From NCBI RefSeq assembly GCF_004022705.2, contig NZ_RZOY02000006.1:218943-282942 (forward strand): a stretch of 64,000 nucleotides of DNA, written 5' to 3'. The notes beneath the pieces are model-generated. The model made no database searches, was not told the DNA's origin, and saw nothing but the letters and a program-made list of their open reading frames with translations. The DNA comes from Mesorhizobium sp. M2D.F.Ca.ET.226.01.1.1 (GTDB taxonomy: Bacteria > Pseudomonadota > Alphaproteobacteria > Rhizobiales > Rhizobiaceae). The translations under genes were made by a program, and so were the position numbers. Positions 25,983 to 33,761 of the stretch are shown piece by piece. The number at the start of each line of letters is the position of its first letter. Position 1 is the first letter of the stretch.

Positions 25983-27137
25983 CTATCCACCTCGGACAGA
26001 GGGGTGCCAAAACGTGACGGCTCTTTCGATCAGAGCGACCACGCCATAAAAGACCGAACCCGCAAGTGCTGCAACTGCGATTTCGGCCCACACCATGTCG
26101 ATGTTCATCCGCCCGACTTCCGTCGAGATGCGGAATCCCATGCCCACGACAGGCGTGCCGAAGAACTCGGCGACGATGGCGCCGATCAGCGCCAGCGTCG
26201 AGTTGATCTTCAGCGCATTGAAGATGAACGGCATTGCCGCCGGCAGCCTGAGCTTCAGCAAGGTCGGCCAATAGCCCGACGCATAGGTGCGCATCAGGTC
26301 GCGCTCCATATGCCCGGAGGCGGCGAGGCCCGCGACCGTGTTCACCAGCATCGGAAAGAAGGTCATGATGATGACCACCGCGGCCTTAGACGGCCAGTCG
26401 AAGCCGAACCACATGACCATGATCGGCGCGACGCCGATGATCGGCAGCGCCGAGACCATGTTGCCGATCGGCAAGAGCCCGCGCCGCAGGAACGGCACAC
26501 GGTCGGCGAGGATGGCGACGGCGAAGCCGGCGAGATTGCCGGCGATATAGCCGATGAGCACCGCCTTGAAGATCGTCTGCCGCACATCCGACCCCAGGAT
26601 CGGCAGCGAGTTGGCGATGCGCGCGCCGATGGCGCTGGGCGGCGGCAACAGGATGAAGGGAATGCCGGCCCCGCGCGTCACCGCTTCCCAGATGATCAGG
26701 ATCCACGCGCCGAAGATCGCCGGGATGATCAGCCGCAACGCGTTCCTCGCAACGCTTTCGCTTGGACGCAACGAGGAGAGCAAGGCAACGCAGCGCCAGG
26801 CAAGCAGCCAGGCGGCGGCAAGCAGCAGGAAATACGGAGCAAGCGCCGTGCCCTCGAAACCGGCGATGCCCTTGATCAGCAGCCAGGCGGCGGCATGGGC
26901 GCCGACGAAAAGTACGGTCGCCTCAACGATCGGCGTGAGCGTCACCATCGAGACGAGCGCCGCGATCAGCAGCAGCCCGATGATCAGAGCTTTTGCTCCC
27001 ATGTAGGGATAGGCGACGGTTGCGGTGGGCTCTGCCAAGGCCGCGACTTCCGGTTTCGACATCGCGCCTAGCGCGAAGGCGACCAGGCAAAGCAGGACCG
27101 CAAGAACCGACTGCCAAGAGGGCTTCAGCCAGGTCAT
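25983..27137 (-). CDS. ABC transporter permease (BPD_transp_1 family)
   Basis: An inner-membrane permease of 384 residues, longer than its partner because of an N-terminal block of about four extra hydrophobic helices (residues 1-130). The core follows, with ASGYWPTLLKLRLPAAMPFIFNALK holding the EAA-like loop that contacts the ATPase. The start ATG 27137 overlaps the TGA of the preceding permease (ATGA). The frame is open further upstream but only antisense-like inside that gene. The two dissimilar permeases probably form a heterodimer. Confidence 0.85.
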   Translation of the reverse strand: MTWLKPSWQSVLAVLLCLVAFALGAMSKPEVAALAEPTATVAYPYMGAKALIIGLLLIAALVSMVTLTPIVEATVLFVGAHAAAWLLIKGIAGFEGTALAPYFLLLAAAWLLAWRCVALLSSLRPSESVARNALRLIIPAIFGAWILIIWEAVTRGAGIPFILLPPPSAIGARIANSLPILGSDVRQTIFKAVLIGYIAGNLAGFAVAILADRVPFLRRGLLPIGNMVSALPIIGVAPIMVMWFGFDWPSKAAVVIIMTFFPMLVNTVAGLAASGHMERDLMRTYASGYWPTLLKLRLPAAMPFIFNALKINSTLALIGAIVAEFFGTPVVGMGFRISTEVGRMNIDMVWAEIAVAALAGSVFYGVVALIERAVTFWHPSVRGG

Positions 27138-28012
27138 GCCGGCCTCCCGCCCATTGCGCGGTCGACGAGGCGTCCGGCGATGCCGACCACCATCACCAGC
27201 AGCGCCGCGACGATCGAGCCGGCGACCAGCGCCGACCAGATATCGATGGTCTGGCTGTAATAGGCGCCTGCAAGCAATTTTGCGCCGATGCCGGCGACGG
27301 CGCCCGTCGGCAATTCGCCGACGATGGCGCCGACAAGGCTTGCCGCCACCGCCACCTTCATCGAGGTAAACAGGAACGGCACCGAGGCTGGTACCCTGAG
27401 TTTCCAAAAGGTCTGCGAGGCCCTGGCGTTATAGGTGTGCATCAGATCGAGATGCATGAGCTCGGGCGAGCGCAGGCCTTTCACCATGCCGACGGCAACG
27501 GGGAAGAACGACAGATAGGTCGATATCAGCGCCTTGGGGATAAGGCCGGTGATACCGATCGCCGCCAGCACCACGATGATCATCGGCGCAACCGCCAGGA
27601 TCGGGATCGTCTGCGAAGCGATGATCCACGGCATCAGGCTGCGGTCGAGCGTCGCCACATGCACGATGCCGACAGCGATTACGATGCCGAGCGCGGTGCC
27701 GAAGGCAAAGCCGAGCAGCGTCGAGGACAGCGTCACCCAGGCGTTGTAGACGAGGCTTCGGCTCGAGGTGACGGAGCGCAGGAAGGTGTTTTCGAAGAAA
27801 TTCACCGCCACCTGGTGCGGCGCCGGCAGCGTCGGCTTCGGCTGCGACAGCGTCTTGCCGATGAACTCGACCGCGCCGGGCGTTTCGTTGCCTCGTTGAT
27901 CGACGTCGCGCTGGAACGGAGCGTTGAGGATGACGGCAAAGACATACCAGAGCACGACCACGCCGGCGAGGATGGCGGTGACGGGGATGATCTTGGAACG
28001 GAACGGGTCCAT
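27134..28012 (-). CDS. ABC transporter permease (BPD_transp_1 family)
   Basis: A permease of 292 residues with an N-terminal anchor helix (IIPVTAILAGVVVLWYVFAVIL), a periplasmic stretch to about residue 85, then five core helices. The EAA-like loop is MHTYNARASQTFWKLRVPASVPFLFTSMK. It starts 13 bases after the ATPase stop and overlaps the following permease by four bases, so the importer genes are one transcription unit. Confidence 0.88.
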   Translation of the reverse strand: MDPFRSKIIPVTAILAGVVVLWYVFAVILNAPFQRDVDQRGNETPGAVEFIGKTLSQPKPTLPAPHQVAVNFFENTFLRSVTSSRSLVYNAWVTLSSTLLGFAFGTALGIVIAVGIVHVATLDRSLMPWIIASQTIPILAVAPMIIVVLAAIGITGLIPKALISTYLSFFPVAVGMVKGLRSPELMHLDLMHTYNARASQTFWKLRVPASVPFLFTSMKVAVAASLVGAIVGELPTGAVAGIGAKLLAGAYYSQTIDIWSALVAGSIVAALLVMVVGIAGRLVDRAMGGRPA

Positions 28013-28025
28013 TTAGCAGGGCGCC

Positions 28026-28817
28026 TCAATCATCATAGCTGTGCCCTGCCCTGAGGCCGTCACGAACCCGCGCGGCGATCGCCAAAAACTCCGGCGTCTC
28101 GCGGATGTCGAGCGGCCGCTTCCTTGGCAGCGTCGATTCGATGATGTCGGTGACGCGGCCTGGCCGCGGCGACATCACGACGATGCGGGTCGACAGATAC
28201 ACCGCCTCCGGGATCGAGTGCGTGACGAAGCAGATCGTCTTGTTGGTCCGGTCCCACAGATCGAGCAGCTGTTCGTTCAGATGGTCGCGCACGATCTCGT
28301 CCAGCGCGCCGAACGGCTCGTCCATCAAAAGCAGGTCGGCATCGAAGGCAAGCGCGCGCGCGATCGAGGCGCGCTGCTGCATGCCGCCGGAAAGCTGCCA
28401 GGGATATTTCTTCTCGAAGCCCGCGAGGTTGACGAGTTCAAGCGTGCGCTTGATGCGCTCCGCCTGCTCGGCCTGGGAGAGCCCGATGATCTCCAGCGGC
28501 AGCGCGACATTGCGCTCGATGGTCCGCCACGGGAACAAGGCTGCCGCCTGGAAGACATAGCCATAGGCGCGTTTCTCGCGCGCCTGCTCCGGCGTCATGC
28601 CGTTGACGGAGATCGCGCCCGAGGTCGCCTTCTCCAGATCGGCGATGACGCGCAGCAAGGTCGTCTTGCCGCAGCCGGACGGGCCGATGAAGGAAACGAA
28701 TTCGCCCTTGCCGATGGTCAGATCGACATTGGACAGCGCCTGCACCGGACCGTCATTGGTCTGGAAGGTGAGGCCAAGCTTGCTTGCCGAAACGACGGCT
28801 GGCGGGTGTTCGGTCAT
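28026..28817 (-). CDS. ABC transporter ATP-binding protein (SsuB/TauB-like)
   Basis: A nucleotide-binding subunit of 263 residues: Walker A GPSGCGKTT near 44-52, Q-loop FQAAALFPWRT, signature LSGGMQQRASIARAL, Walker B LLLMDEPFGALD, and H-loop THSIPEAVYLS. It belongs to the nitrate/sulfonate/taurine/pyrimidine importer class. It is the first gene of the importer operon. No RutR-like palindrome is visible in the 116-base gap upstream, unlike the other pyrimidine genes. Confidence 0.9.
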   Translation of the reverse strand: MTEHPPAVVSASKLGLTFQTNDGPVQALSNVDLTIGKGEFVSFIGPSGCGKTTLLRVIADLEKATSGAISVNGMTPEQAREKRAYGYVFQAAALFPWRTIERNVALPLEIIGLSQAEQAERIKRTLELVNLAGFEKKYPWQLSGGMQQRASIARALAFDADLLLMDEPFGALDEIVRDHLNEQLLDLWDRTNKTICFVTHSIPEAVYLSTRIVVMSPRPGRVTDIIESTLPRKRPLDIRETPEFLAIAARVRDGLRAGHSYDD

Positions 28818-28933
28818 TGGCTGCGGCCTGCCTTTCGCGGCCGTCGCGATGTCCGCAATCCGGTTGATTTTATGATAGCGTTGCTTTCCACTCGTCCTGT
28901 CCCACCCGATCGACGCCGCCCGGAGCCTTGCCG

Positions 28934-29338
28934 ATGCCGCCTAAACCCACCTGTCATCTCGTTCGCCCCGAAAGCACCTATCAGGGCAAGCAGGGGCTGA
29001 GCTATTTCGCCGGCATCGCCGCCGAGACCGTCGGCTCCTCCGGCATCTCCATGCATCTTCTCACCATGCCGCCCGGCGCCCGCGCCAAGGCGCATATGCA
29101 TGAAAGCCACGAGACGGCCATTTACGTGCTCTCGGGCGAAGTCCACACCTGGTACGGCGACCGGCTCGAACACCACATCGTCGTCAAGGCCGGCGACCTG
29201 TTCTACATCCCGGCCGGGGTACCGCATCTGCCGGCCAATCTGAGCGGAGCGCCTTCCTCGGCGGTCATCGCCCGCACCGACCCCAACGAACAGGAAAGCG
29301 TCGTCCTGCTGCCGGAACTGGATGGCCTCGTCGCTTGA
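28934..29338 (+). CDS. cupin domain-containing protein
   Basis: A single-domain cupin of 134 residues. Motif 1 reads AHMHESHETAIYVLSGEVHTWYG, with metal-binding His/Glu positions, and motif 2 reads AGDLFYIPAGVPHLPANLS. It is cytosolic. ATG 28934 is preferred over TTG 28928. It is divergent from the pyrimidine-type importer operon and ends 18 bases before the convergent secreted gene. The function is unknown; a small-molecule isomerase or sensor is typical for such cupins. Confidence 0.8.
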   Translation: MPPKPTCHLVRPESTYQGKQGLSYFAGIAAETVGSSGISMHLLTMPPGARAKAHMHESHETAIYVLSGEVHTWYGDRLEHHIVVKAGDLFYIPAGVPHLPANLSGAPSSAVIARTDPNEQESVVLLPELDGLVA

Positions 29339-29355
29339 CCCTGACGGGATCGCCG

Positions 29356-29733
29356 TCATTTGCATCGCGCGACTTCGCCCATCACATGGCCGTCCTCGTC
29401 GGCCACCACCAGCTTCTTGGCATTCTTTGCGCTGCGCTTAATGGTGAACTTGGTCGGCGCCTGTCCCTCTTCGCCCTCCGCCTCGCACTTTGCCGTCACC
29501 ACCAGCGACCCGTCGGCCTGGGGCTGCTTGTCGCTGAAGGTACAGGCGCTGGCCGCCGTGATCAGCTCCTTGTCGGTCAAAAGCAGCATCTTGTCGGCGG
29601 CCACTTCCTGGCCGTTCCGGTTGATGCAGCCATATTTGTCGCCATAGGGCTTGCTGAGGTCGATGCCCGCGGCAAGAGCCTGGCCGGCGGCCAGCAGCGC
29701 GGTCGCCGCGATCGCAAGATGAAGAGCCCGCAT
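29356..29733 (-). CDS. secreted hypothetical protein at the end of the hyuC-hydA operon
   Basis: A protein of 125 residues with a signal peptide (MRALHLAIAATALLAAGQ, ALAA). The mature part has four cysteines, including the last-but-one residue, and many lysines. The start codon follows the hydA stop by two bases (TGACCATG), so it is surely in the same operon. I do not recognise the family. A periplasmic role linked to pyrimidine use is possible but rests on position alone. Confidence 0.7.
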   Translation of the reverse strand: MRALHLAIAATALLAAGQALAAGIDLSKPYGDKYGCINRNGQEVAADKMLLLTDKELITAASACTFSDKQPQADGSLVVTAKCEAEGEEGQAPTKFTIKRSAKNAKKLVVADEDGHVMGEVARCK

Positions 29734-29735
29734 GG

Positions 29736-31187
29736 TCAGACCCCGGTTGCCGGAATGCCGGTGCGTTCGACCTTGCGCGGCGCGGAAATCTCCTTCCAGG
29801 TCGACAGCGCCCGGTTGACCGCGGCGTTCGGCTCACGCGCAACGAACTCGCCATGGCCGACCTTGGCCTTGACGTCCGCTTCCTCGATCGACAATTCGCC
29901 GCGTGAGAAGACGAAGCGCGGCAGGCCGGTCACCTCGACACCTTCGAAAACGTTGTAGTCGATCACCGACTGCTGCTTCTTGGCCGAGATCGTCTTCTTG
30001 CGCTTCGGATCCCAGACGACGATGTCGGCGTCGGCGCCTTCGACGATGGCGCCCTTCTTCGGGTACATGTTGAGGATTTTGGCGATGTTTGTGGAGGTCA
30101 CCGCGACGAACTCGTTCATCGTCAGCCGCCCGGTGTTGACGCCTCTCGTCCACAGCACCGGCAAGCGGTCCTCGAGCCCACCCGTGCCGTTCGGGATCTT
30201 GGTGAAGTCACTGATGCCGTTGCGCTTCTGCTTCGTGGTGAAGGAGCAATGATCTGTCGCCACCACCTGCAGCGACCCGGCCTGCAGGCCGGCCCACAGC
30301 GAATCCTGGTGCCACTTGCTGCGGAAAGGCGGGCTCATCACGCGGCGCGCCGCATGGTCCCAGTCCTTGTTGAAATATTCGGTCTCGTCGAGCGTCAAGT
30401 GCTGGATCAGCGGCTCGCCATAAACGCGCATGCCCTTCTGGCGGGCGCGGCGGATGGCTTCATGACTCTGCTCGCACGAGACATGCACGACATAGAGCGG
30501 CACGCCGGCCATGTCGGCGATCATGATGGCGCGGTTCGTTGCCTCGCCTTCCACCTCCGGCGGCCGCGAATAGGCATGACCTTCCGGGCCGTTGTTGCCG
30601 GCGGCCAGCAGTTTTTGCGAGAGCGCGGCGACCACGTCGCCGTTCTCGGCATGGACCAGCGGCAGCGCGCCGAGGTCGGCGCAGCGCTGGAACGACGAAT
30701 ACATCTCGTCGTCGTCGACCATCAGCGCGCCCTTATAGGCCATGAAATGCTTGAACGAAGTGATGCCCCTGTCGACGACGGTAGCCATCTCGTCGAACAC
30801 CTGCTTGCCCCACCAGGTGATCGCCATGTGGAAGGAATAGTCGCAGGCCGCCTTCGAGGTCTTGTTGTCCCACATCTGCAGCGCTTCCAAGAGCGACTGC
30901 TGCGGTGCCGGCAGGCAGAAATCGACGACCATCGTCGTGCCGCCGGAAAGTGCTGCGCGCGTGCCGGATTCGAAATCGTCGGCCGAATAGGTGCCCATGA
31001 AAGGCATTTCGAGATGCGTGTGCGGATCGATGCCGCCCGGCATGACGTAGCAGCCCGTGGCGTCGAACTCGTGGTCGCCGTGCAGGTTGGAGCCGATAGC
31101 GACGATCTTGCCGTGCTGCATCAGCACGTCGGCCTTCCACGTGCGGTCGGCGGTGACGACGGTGCCGTTGCGGATGACTTTGGTCAT
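29736..31187 (-). CDS. hydA: dihydropyrimidinase (D-hydantoinase)
   Basis: An amidohydrolase of 483 residues that opens dihydrouracil or dihydrothymine to the N-carbamoyl-beta-amino acid. All zinc ligands are visible: His56 and His58 in DPHTHLEMPF, the carboxylated Lys152 in FKHFMAYKG, His179, His235 in VVHVSCEQ, and Asp312 in ATDHCSF. Length and N-terminus (MTKVIRNGTVVTADRT) are typical. ATG 31187 has AGGGAAC upstream; the frame open to 31262 lies in AT-rich sequence and lacks a start signal. It follows the small membrane gene and precedes a coupled secreted protein. This is the second step of the reductive pathway. Confidence 0.95.
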   Translation of the reverse strand: MTKVIRNGTVVTADRTWKADVLMQHGKIVAIGSNLHGDHEFDATGCYVMPGGIDPHTHLEMPFMGTYSADDFESGTRAALSGGTTMVVDFCLPAPQQSLLEALQMWDNKTSKAACDYSFHMAITWWGKQVFDEMATVVDRGITSFKHFMAYKGALMVDDDEMYSSFQRCADLGALPLVHAENGDVVAALSQKLLAAGNNGPEGHAYSRPPEVEGEATNRAIMIADMAGVPLYVVHVSCEQSHEAIRRARQKGMRVYGEPLIQHLTLDETEYFNKDWDHAARRVMSPPFRSKWHQDSLWAGLQAGSLQVVATDHCSFTTKQKRNGISDFTKIPNGTGGLEDRLPVLWTRGVNTGRLTMNEFVAVTSTNIAKILNMYPKKGAIVEGADADIVVWDPKRKKTISAKKQQSVIDYNVFEGVEVTGLPRFVFSRGELSIEEADVKAKVGHGEFVAREPNAAVNRALSTWKEISAPRKVERTGIPATGV

Positions 31188-31283
31188 TTTCTTGTTCCCT
31201 TTTGCTGCCGCGCTTCTTGTGAGCGTTTGTAGCGAGACTTCGATGGCAGCGGATTCCGCCACCAGTTCACTCCACGTTTCGTA

Positions 31284-31658
31284 TCAGCCCATGATATTTC
31301 TAGAATTTCGAAAGAAGACAAGTTGCAAAATCGAGAACAAAATTACCGATATCACGAAGAAATACAGAACAAAAAATGGCATAGATGGGTAAGAGAATTG
31401 AAAATCATCATACAATATGTTCCAATACAGCAGGTAGATGATCATACTTACCGCAGCATTGGCTACGGCCGCGTAGATAAAGTTAAACCTTCGAACGACG
31501 TAGGCAAAGATGACCAATCCTGGCACGCAATAGGGCGCCAATAGGATTAGTCCGGCAGTCTGCATGCCAACGGCATGCGGGCCAACGATTGACCCCACAA
31601 AAAAGGACAGGATCAACAACAAGGCCACCATGGGTGCGATGATCCGGCTGTTGGTCAC
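31284..31658 (-). CDS. small AT-rich membrane protein of unknown function inside the pyrimidine operon
   Basis: A protein of 124 residues (or 115 from the later ATG) with three to four hydrophobic helices (MVALLLILSFFVGSIV, AGLILLAPYCVPGLVIFAYVV, AAVANAAVSMIIYLLYW, FFVLYFFVISVILFSILQL). The GTG start overlaps the hyuC TGA (GTGA), so it is translationally coupled. Base composition drops sharply in its 3' half (about 31280-31520), unlike any neighbour, which suggests recent acquisition or unusual constraint. The family is not recognised. A membrane partner for uptake or product export would fit the operon, but nothing in the sequence proves it. Confidence 0.65.
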   Translation of the reverse strand: MTNSRIIAPMVALLLILSFFVGSIVGPHAVGMQTAGLILLAPYCVPGLVIFAYVVRRFNFIYAAVANAAVSMIIYLLYWNILYDDFQFSYPSMPFFVLYFFVISVILFSILQLVFFRNSRNIMG

Positions 31659-32905
31659 TCGACGATCCCCGCAGTCTCCACCACCGCGTGGAACAGCACA
31701 TCGGCGCCTGCCGCCGCCCATTCCTTGGAGATGTCCTCGGCCTCGTTGTGGCTGAGACCGCCCACGCAAGGGCACATGACCATTGTCGCGGGCGCGACCT
31801 TGGCCGCCCAGCAGGCGTCGTGGCCGGCGCCGGAAATGATGTTCATGTGGCTGTAGCCCAGCTTTTCGGCGGCGGTGCGCACACGGCCAACCAGCGTCGG
31901 ATCGAAGGTTACCGGATCGAAATGGCCGACCGCCTCGACCGAGCATTTCACTCCGAGCGCCTCGCAGATCTTCGGCGCCTCCTTCTCGATGCGGGCGCGC
32001 ATGCCGTCGAGCTTCGCCTGGTCCGGCGAGCGTATGTCGACGGTGAAAATCACCGTGCCTGGCAAAACATTGCGGGAATTCGGCGAGAACTTCATCTGTC
32101 CGACGCCGCCGACGGCGCCCGGCTGGCTCTCCATGGCAACCGTCTGCACCATCTCCAGGATACGGGCCATGGCAAGGCCTGCATTGACGCGCATGTTCAT
32201 CGGCGTCGAACCGGTATGCGCCTCCCTGCCGGTCAGCGTGAACTCCAGCCACCACAGGCCCTGGCAGTGGGTCGCCACGCCGATCTGCTTGTTCTCGGCT
32301 TCGAGGATCGGTCCCTGCTCGATGTGATACTCGAAATAGGCGTGCATCTTGCGGGCGCCGACCTTCTCGTCGCCCACCCAGCCGATGCGCTTCAGTTCGT
32401 CGCCGAAGGTCGCGCCGTCGAGATCCTTGCGGGCATAGGCGTAGTCCACCGTGTGCACGCCGGCGAACACGCCGGAGGCAAGCATTGCGGGGGCGAAACG
32501 CGCGCCCTCCTCATTCGTCCAGTTGGTGACGACGATCGGATGCTTGGTCTTGATGCCGAGATCGTTGAGCGAACGCACGACCTCGAGGCCCGAGAGCACG
32601 CCGAGCACACCGTCATATTTGCCGCCTGTCGGCTGGGTATCGAGGTGAGAGCCGACATAGACCGGCAGCGCGTCCGGATCGGTGCCGGCGCGCGTCATGA
32701 ACATGGTGCCCATCTGGTCGACGCCCATCGAAAGCCCGGCCGCATCGCACCAGGACTTGAACAGCGCACGGCCCTCTTTGTCAGAATCGGTGAGCGTCTG
32801 GCGATTGTTGCCGCCGGCAATGCCGGGACCGATCTTCGCCATCTCCATGATGGAATCCCACAAGCGGTCCGAATTGATTCGCAGATTTTCGCCGGGTGCG
32901 GCCAT
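31655..32905 (-). CDS. hyuC: Zn-dependent amidase, beta-ureidopropionase / N-carbamoyl amino acid hydrolase
   Basis: An M20-type hydantoinase/carbamoylase-family enzyme of 416 residues. Metal site residues include His87 in GSHLDTQPTGG, Asp98 in KYDG, Glu132-Glu133 in NEEG, His near 195 in YHIEQGPILE and the late GAGHDA. The dimer and substrate loop GREAHTGSTPM is present. In this locus it should hydrolyse N-carbamoyl-beta-alanine or its methyl homologue to beta-alanine, CO2 and ammonia, the third step after PreTA and HydA. Two RutR-like palindromes lie 55 and 88 bases upstream of its start. It heads the operon hyuC, membrane gene, hydA, secreted gene. Confidence 0.9.
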   Translation of the reverse strand: MAAPGENLRINSDRLWDSIMEMAKIGPGIAGGNNRQTLTDSDKEGRALFKSWCDAAGLSMGVDQMGTMFMTRAGTDPDALPVYVGSHLDTQPTGGKYDGVLGVLSGLEVVRSLNDLGIKTKHPIVVTNWTNEEGARFAPAMLASGVFAGVHTVDYAYARKDLDGATFGDELKRIGWVGDEKVGARKMHAYFEYHIEQGPILEAENKQIGVATHCQGLWWLEFTLTGREAHTGSTPMNMRVNAGLAMARILEMVQTVAMESQPGAVGGVGQMKFSPNSRNVLPGTVIFTVDIRSPDQAKLDGMRARIEKEAPKICEALGVKCSVEAVGHFDPVTFDPTLVGRVRTAAEKLGYSHMNIISGAGHDACWAAKVAPATMVMCPCVGGLSHNEAEDISKEWAAAGADVLFHAVVETAGIVE

Positions 32906-32959
32906 TTGCAGTTCCCATTTGCACCAGAGGTCTTGTCGCCTCTTGAGTGGTTTGCATCC

Positions 32960-32973
32960 TGACCGTATGGTCA
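32960..32973. promoter_or_regulatory. RutR-like operator A1
   Basis: TGACC-GTAT-GGTCA is a perfect pair of half-sites with the four-base spacing of the E. coli RutR consensus (TTGACCANNTGGTCAA). It lies between the divergent hyuC and TetR genes. Confidence 0.65.
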
Positions 32974-32992
32974 GCTTTCAGACTACACAACC

Positions 32993-33006
32993 TGACCAAC
33001 CGGTCA
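32993..33006. promoter_or_regulatory. RutR-like operator A2
   Basis: TGACC-AACC-GGTCA is a second perfect site 33 bases from A1, about three helix turns, on the same face of the DNA. It ends 20 bases before the TetR gene start. Confidence 0.65.
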
Positions 33007-33026
33007 ACGAGAATCTTGGGGAAGAC

Positions 33027-33665
33027 ATGGCCGAAACCACCCGCCCCATGCGCAGACAAGACATAAGGCGGGAGAATGAAAAAGCCATTCTTCTCGCCGC
33101 CGAAAAAGTTTTCGCGGAGGCCGGGTTCGGCGGCGCCACGATGCAGCTGATCGCCGATCTGGCGGGGCTGCCAAAGGCAAATCTCCACTATTACTTCGCC
33201 ACCAAGGAAGAACTCTACCGGTCCGTCGTCCAGAACATCTTCGAGATCTGGCTGCAGGCCGCCAATTGCTTCGACGCGGCGCGCGGCCCGGTGGACGGCA
33301 TCAGCGCCTATATCGACGCCAAGATGGAAATCTCGCGCCGCCATCCGGATGGCTCGAAGGTGTGGGCCTCGGAAGTGATGCACGGCGCGCCGGTGCTTCA
33401 GGACTATATGGAATCGACGCTGCGCGAATGGACCGACGGCCGCGTCGAGATCATCAGGCGCTGGATCGAGGAAGGCAAGATGGACCCGGTGGACCCGCGC
33501 CATCTGCTCTATATGCTCTGGGCCACCACCCAGCATTATGCCGATTTCGGCCACCAGATCGAGACGCTGAACGGCGGCAAGTCTTTGTCCGACCGGCAAT
33601 GGCGGGAAGCCAAGGAAAACATCAAGCGCGTGATCCTGACCGGCATCGGCGCGCAGCCTGCCTGA
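33027..33665 (+). CDS. TetR-family regulator, RutR-like (first copy)
   Basis: A protein of 212 residues. The N-terminal TetR helix-turn-helix reads KAILLAAEKVFAEAGFGGATMQLIADLAGLPKANLHYYFATKEELY. The C-terminal domain resembles the RutR/YcdC ligand domain (SRRHPDGSKVWASEVMHGAPVL, HLLYMLWATTQHYADFGHQIE). It should be a dimeric repressor responding to a pyrimidine-pathway compound. It is divergent from hyuC with two palindromes between, so it probably controls hyuC-hydA and itself. It differs enough from the copy at 35314 to sense a different ligand. ATG 33027 gives the normal TetR N-terminus. Confidence 0.88.
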   Translation: MAETTRPMRRQDIRRENEKAILLAAEKVFAEAGFGGATMQLIADLAGLPKANLHYYFATKEELYRSVVQNIFEIWLQAANCFDAARGPVDGISAYIDAKMEISRRHPDGSKVWASEVMHGAPVLQDYMESTLREWTDGRVEIIRRWIEEGKMDPVDPRHLLYMLWATTQHYADFGHQIETLNGGKSLSDRQWREAKENIKRVILTGIGAQPA

Positions 33666-33719
33666 GTCGGACCGCACTCAAGGGCCAGCGCATCGGCCGA
33701 CCTCGGACAACCGCGTCAC

Positions 33720-33750
33720 GGACACCCTCCCCTCGACGGGAAGGGTGTCC
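33720..33750. terminator. bidirectional hairpin between convergent genes
   Basis: GGACACCCT (33720-33728) and AGGGTGTCC (33742-33750) form a perfect 9-bp stem, with further CCC/GGG pairing inside. It lies between the first RutR-like gene and the aminotransferase. There is no T-run, so it may act as a roadblock or repeat rather than a classical terminator. Confidence 0.5.
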
Positions 33751-33761
33751 GCGCCGGCTTA

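Noticed and set aside
31174..31187. ATGACTTTGGTCAT at the hydA start as a RutR site
   Set aside because: The half-sites are two bases too close for TGACC-N4-GGTCA, and the sequence is the first codons of hydA.
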